This document shows positions 5,621-7,786 of a stretch of 7,786 nucleotides of DNA, in pieces. Under the pieces are notes generated by a model, which ran no database searches, was not told the DNA's origin, and worked only from the letters and a program-made list of their open reading frames with translations. Source of the DNA: Treponema sp. (GTDB taxonomy: Bacteria; Spirochaetota; Spirochaetia; Treponematales; Breznakiellaceae); contig JAISWN010000127.1 of the NCBI GenBank assembly GCA_031271075.1, forward strand, positions 1-7,786, read 5' to 3'. A program made the position numbers and the translations under genes. Position 1 is the stretch's first letter. Each line of letters begins with the position of its first letter.

Positions 5621-7006
5621 TTAAACCCCCGGGCTGATGCCGAGCCGTTTCATTTGTTCTTCTTCTTCTTTTTGCGCACTGTATTCATGACGCAGCTGGT
5701 TCGATCTGACAATGGAATTTTTTAAGGCGGCCAGTTCCGGTCTGATGCCTTTTATCTTCTCCCGTTCTTCCTTGGTAGCGGAACCCTTGAAAAAATCGTC
5801 CAGCGCGCCCAGGATCTTGTGTATAGACTGCACATCCCGTATGTTCCGATCCAGAAACTGCATAAGCTGCTCCTCGGGCATACTTTCAAGCTTTGAGTTG
5901 CCGCGATTGGCGAAGTTTACCAGAAACTGGCTTTTCTTGTCTATTTCTACCCGGAAGTTATGGTAGTTCAACTTTTCCCGCACAGAGGTACTGCGGACAG
6001 GATCGGTGTATTGCAGCTCGTAAATAAGCGGTTCCGGCTCCCTGCCCAGTATCTGCCGGACAAGATCCTGGAGTTTCTCACAGAGACCCTTCTTCCGGCT
6101 GGACAGGGTACTTTTATTTTCATCAATTTTGCCGGCGATTTCCGTAAGAATGCCGGAAGAGTTGCCTATTACCTGAAGGCCCTCCAGGAGGATAGACTTA
6201 AAGGAGACCGGGGCCTTTACCACTTTGGGCTTGGTATCCGGTATCTGTAAACTTTTCAGTACCTTTTCCCTCAGAGCCGGCCCGTCTTTGGAATAGTCTT
6301 CTTTCAGCAGCTCATCCACCAGATCCGGGTAAAAAGGCTTGCCGGGCATGGCGGCGGCAAATTTCTTTTTAATACCCCCCTGGTTTGCTTCCGCTTCCGG
6401 CATATCGTTGGTCAGGGCGGCCCGCAGATTCAACTTATAACTCTCCCGGTGATAATCGGTCAGCAGCTTGAGGTAACCGATAACCGCCCCGGTAGCCGTG
6501 GACAACTTGGTGAGAGACTCGACAAAGAGGCTCTGGTTTAAGGGATCAAGACCGTTTTTGGACTGTTGGTTCAGTTCAAAGACGGCTTTTGTCATCGGAA
6601 AAGGGGAATCTCCCGAAAGATGGACCCAGTCGATGAATTTTATCAAACCCAGAATCCGCTTAATCCGATCCAGGGCAAGGAAGTCCACGTTGAACTGGTA
6701 AAAATTCACCAGAAAGTCAAGCTGATTGTCGTAATTAGCCAGGCGGATAGTGAGCTGCTCCACCCTTTCGGCCTCGGTAAAAGCGGAAGTGTCGGGTACT
6801 TCGATTTCCCCAATTTTTGCCTCCTGCTTGTAAGGATCCTCGTGGATAAGCCCTTTTTTGATGTAGGTCTTGTAAAGTACCCCGAAGGACGCCTGAAAAA
6901 CCCGGAGTTCTTCCTTGAGTTTCCCCAACTCGGATTTCTCAAGCCAATCCATCCGGGCGCTGAGCGCCTGGGAAAGCAAACTAGGATAAGCGCTGTCTAC
7001 CGCCAT
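5621..7006 (-). CDS. uncharacterised cytoplasmic helical protein, first gene of the operon with the OppA-like gene
   Basis: I do not recognise this 461-residue protein. It has no signal peptide or membrane segment and is rich in Leu, Lys and Glu throughout, so it is probably alpha-helical and cytoplasmic. The middle (about residues 85-200) has alternating hydrophobic and polar segments such as QLDFLVNFYQFNVDFLAL. A basic segment with IKKKF lies near 215. The C-terminal ~55 residues (from KEEREKIK through AQKEEEEQMKRLG) are highly charged and could form a coiled coil. No catalytic motif, P-loop or DNA-binding motif was seen. Its stop codon is one base from the start of the peptide-binding lipoprotein gene, so the two are cotranscribed and probably coupled. 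The ATG at 7006 has no ribosome binding site, which is unusual beside the strong sites of the plus-strand genes. In-frame Met19 has none either, so Met1 is kept. It may be a treponeme-restricted family. Confidence 0.85.
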   Translation of the reverse strand: MAVDSAYPSLLSQALSARMDWLEKSELGKLKEELRVFQASFGVLYKTYIKKGLIHEDPYKQEAKIGEIEVPDTSAFTEAERVEQLTIRLANYDNQLDFLVNFYQFNVDFLALDRIKRILGLIKFIDWVHLSGDSPFPMTKAVFELNQQSKNGLDPLNQSLFVESLTKLSTATGAVIGYLKLLTDYHRESYKLNLRAALTNDMPEAEANQGGIKKKFAAAMPGKPFYPDLVDELLKEDYSKDGPALREKVLKSLQIPDTKPKVVKAPVSFKSILLEGLQVIGNSSGILTEIAGKIDENKSTLSSRKKGLCEKLQDLVRQILGREPEPLIYELQYTDPVRSTSVREKLNYHNFRVEIDKKSQFLVNFANRGNSKLESMPEEQLMQFLDRNIRDVQSIHKILGALDDFFKGSATKEEREKIKGIRPELAALKNSIVRSNQLRHEYSAQKEEEEQMKRLGISPGV

Positions 7007-7013
7007 TTAATAA

Positions 7014-7042
7014 AGTATGCAACAAAGAAGGGATTTAGGCAA
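7014..7042 (-). promoter_or_regulatory. possible promoter of the minus-strand operon
   Basis: On the minus strand TTGCCT (7042-7037) is followed after 17 bases by CATACT (7019-7014), each matching four of six consensus positions. Transcription would begin about at the ATG at 7006, fitting the lack of a ribosome binding site if the message is leaderless. The match is moderate and could be chance. Confidence 0.3.
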
Positions 7043-7050
7043 TTGATCGC

Positions 7051-7080
7051 TTGACATTTTTATCCAACCGGCGCTATCTT
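7051..7080 (+). promoter_or_regulatory. sigma-70-type promoter for the small ORF
   Basis: A perfect -35 TTGACA (7051-7056) is followed after 18 bases by TATCTT (7075-7080). It points away from the minus-strand operon and would start transcription near 7087, about 40 bases before the small ORF. This is the best promoter match in the window. Confidence 0.6.
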
Positions 7081-7116
7081 TTTTACAATGCCTAAGGGCG
7101 GGGCTATTTTCACGGA

Positions 7117-7123
7117 AAGGAGG
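7117..7123 (+). promoter_or_regulatory. strong ribosome binding site of the small ORF
   Basis: AAGGAGG with a 5-base gap to the ATG at 7129. Together with the promoter upstream, it is the main reason to take the small ORF seriously. Confidence 0.7.
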
Positions 7124-7128
7124 ATACC

Positions 7129-7263
7129 ATGACAACTGGCCTGTCATTCGCTTCGGCATTTGTGAATGTGTCTTCTTCCCTTCCACCGGCGTTTAGCCGT
7201 TCGTTAATTATACCCCCCCCCCCCCCAGACAGGCCCCTTAGCACTCTGTTGCGCTTCGCGTAA
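7129..7263 (+). CDS. small ORF of unknown function containing a poly-C tract
   Basis: As read here it encodes 44 residues, beginning MTTGLSFASAFVNVSSSLPP, with a run of five prolines from the C-tract and ending LLRFA. I recognise no family, and it has no signal peptide or clear domain. The start is supported by a strong ribosome binding site and a promoter with a perfect -35. The 14-C tract (7213-7226) follows codon 28. With one C more the frame closes after 37 residues; with one C fewer (or two more) it stays open to the TAG at 7538-7540, with 136 residues in the one-fewer case. The distal part of that long frame is repeat-like and may not be real coding sequence. It could be a phase-variable gene, a leader peptide, or the remnant 5' end of a decayed gene. 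Confidence 0.45.
   Translation: MTTGLSFASAFVNVSSSLPPAFSRSLIIPPPPPDRPLSTLLRFA
7213..7226 (+). repeat. poly-C tract, 14 bases, inside the small ORF
   Basis: Fourteen consecutive C residues are preceded by AATTATA, much as the 19-C tract at the window start is preceded by AATTTA. Being within a reading frame, any length change not divisible by three alters the downstream product. Confidence 0.92.
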
Positions 7264-7295
7264 AACCTCTAAAGATCCCCAATATAGTTTCATAA

Positions 7296-7317
7296 GCCCG
7301 AATTCGGGCGCATTTTT
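7296..7317 (+). terminator. possible weak terminator after the small ORF
   Basis: The palindrome GCCCGAATTCGGGC (7296-7309) can fold as a 5-bp GC-rich stem with loop AATT, followed by GCATTTTT. The stem is short for an intrinsic terminator. It is directly followed by another symmetrical structure, T5-C-CGCG-CTAAAC-CGCG-A6 (7313-7338), which may be part of the same signal or of a dispersed repeat. Confidence 0.4.
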
Positions 7318-7497
7318 CCGCGCTAAACCGCGAAAAAACCGGGCTATCCGGGGCTCCGCTAAGGCTCCGGCCCCGTCGCTACGCGCCGGGTCTGCTCCGC
7401 ACCCCTCCTATCCCTTGCGCTTCTTCTTGAAAACCCCGGTGTTACAATCACGCCTGGCTCTGAGAAGATTTAACCAACGGTTTGCGCAGAGTTCTTC

Positions 7498-7613
7498 ACG
7501 GAGTATAGTGAGGAGTCAGGGAGTAGGGAGTACAGAGTAGGGAATCTAAAGTATAGAGTATGGGTATCAAGCCCGGAGTATAGAGTATCGAGCCCGGAGT
7601 ATAGAGTACAGAG
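7498..7613 (+). repeat. degenerate AGTATAGAGTA tandem repeats
   Basis: AGTATAGAGTA recurs at 7550, 7577 and 7598. The intervening units are 27 and 21 bases and both end in AGCCCGG (7550-7576 and 7577-7597). Upstream, 7500-7540 carries looser GGAGTA/AGAGTA variants. The field resembles short dispersed intergenic repeats; no function is evident. Confidence 0.75.
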
Positions 7614-7786
7614 GGATAAGCCAGGATTGGTAACCAAAACTCCGTGTTCCTTCAAGGCAAACCGCCAAGGCAACCGCCGGTCCTCCGTGGCTTTTCCTTT
7701 ATCATTCGTAATCACTCGTATCAGTATATTTAGCCTTCGCAAGGCAGCAGCCTCTCCAATTGTGGGCTATCAGTGAAAATAGGAAT

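Larger units (their letters stand above)
7264..7786. other. repeat-rich non-coding region at the right end
   Basis: No convincing gene was found. After the possible terminator comes a GC-rich stretch (about 7340-7430) with a 6-bp stem CGGGGC/GCCCCG (7349-7354 with 7370-7375) and repeated GGCTCCG. An AGTATAGAGTA repeat field (7498-7613) follows, then about 170 bases with no clear signal. A minus-strand frame over 7470-7742 reads through the repeat field and gives a low-complexity TLYSGLDTLYSGLDT run; it is not credible as a gene. Confidence 0.6.

Noticed and set aside
7349..7375. CGGGGC/GCCCCG inverted repeat considered as a terminator
   Set aside because: It has a 15-base loop, no T-run and a very GC-rich context; more likely incidental or part of a dispersed repeat.
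7550..7613. Repeat field considered as a CRISPR array
   Set aside because: Units are too short and abut with little or no spacer, repeats are degenerate and no cas gene is present.
7470..7742. 90-codon minus-strand frame at the right edge
   Set aside because: About half of it is the low-complexity translation of the AGTATAGAGTA repeats, and no ribosome site or family match was apparent.

Overview
This looks like chromosomal DNA of a GC-moderate spirochaete, most plausibly a free-living or gut-associated treponeme. That is an inference from four things: a BspA-type leucine-rich-repeat secreted protein, a GGG[IV]-repeat beta-helix lipoprotein, lipoprotein signal peptides with LAGC/LAAC lipoboxes, and long poly-C tracts. 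No taxonomic marker gene is present.

Layout: positions 1-574 are non-coding, with a 19-C tract, a pair of small hairpins and a leader sequence that recurs later. A secreted BspA-like LRR protein (575-1753, +) follows. A spacer with a two-hairpin element and a second copy of the leader then precedes a parallel beta-helix lipoprotein (2084-3625, +). The convergent spacer 3626-3819 is packed with hairpins. On the minus strand, an uncharacterised 461-residue cytoplasmic protein (7006 down to 5621) and an OppA-like peptide-binding lipoprotein (5619 down to 3820) form a two-gene operon with one base between stop and start. Beyond 7006 lies a divergent promoter region, then a small ORF (7129-7263, +) that has a very good ribosome binding site and a 14-C tract inside it. 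The last ~520 bases are non-coding and repeat-rich.

How it fits together: three of the four large genes encode proteins exported to the cell surface or periplasm. The two plus-strand surface-protein genes are unrelated in protein sequence but share a duplicated upstream leader, including the run into the ribosome binding site. This suggests common expression control, or movement of surface-protein cassettes by recombination between leaders. Two-hairpin elements built to the same plan (long stem, then a 7-bp stem with a 3-base loop) lie after both genes. A poly-C tract inside the small ORF makes its reading frame depend on tract length, which is the hallmark of a phase-variable locus, although the product is unrecognised.

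No tRNA, rRNA, CRISPR array, transposase or integrase was seen. The most interesting signals are the shared leader, the two-hairpin element family and the poly-C small ORF. None has been checked against a database.
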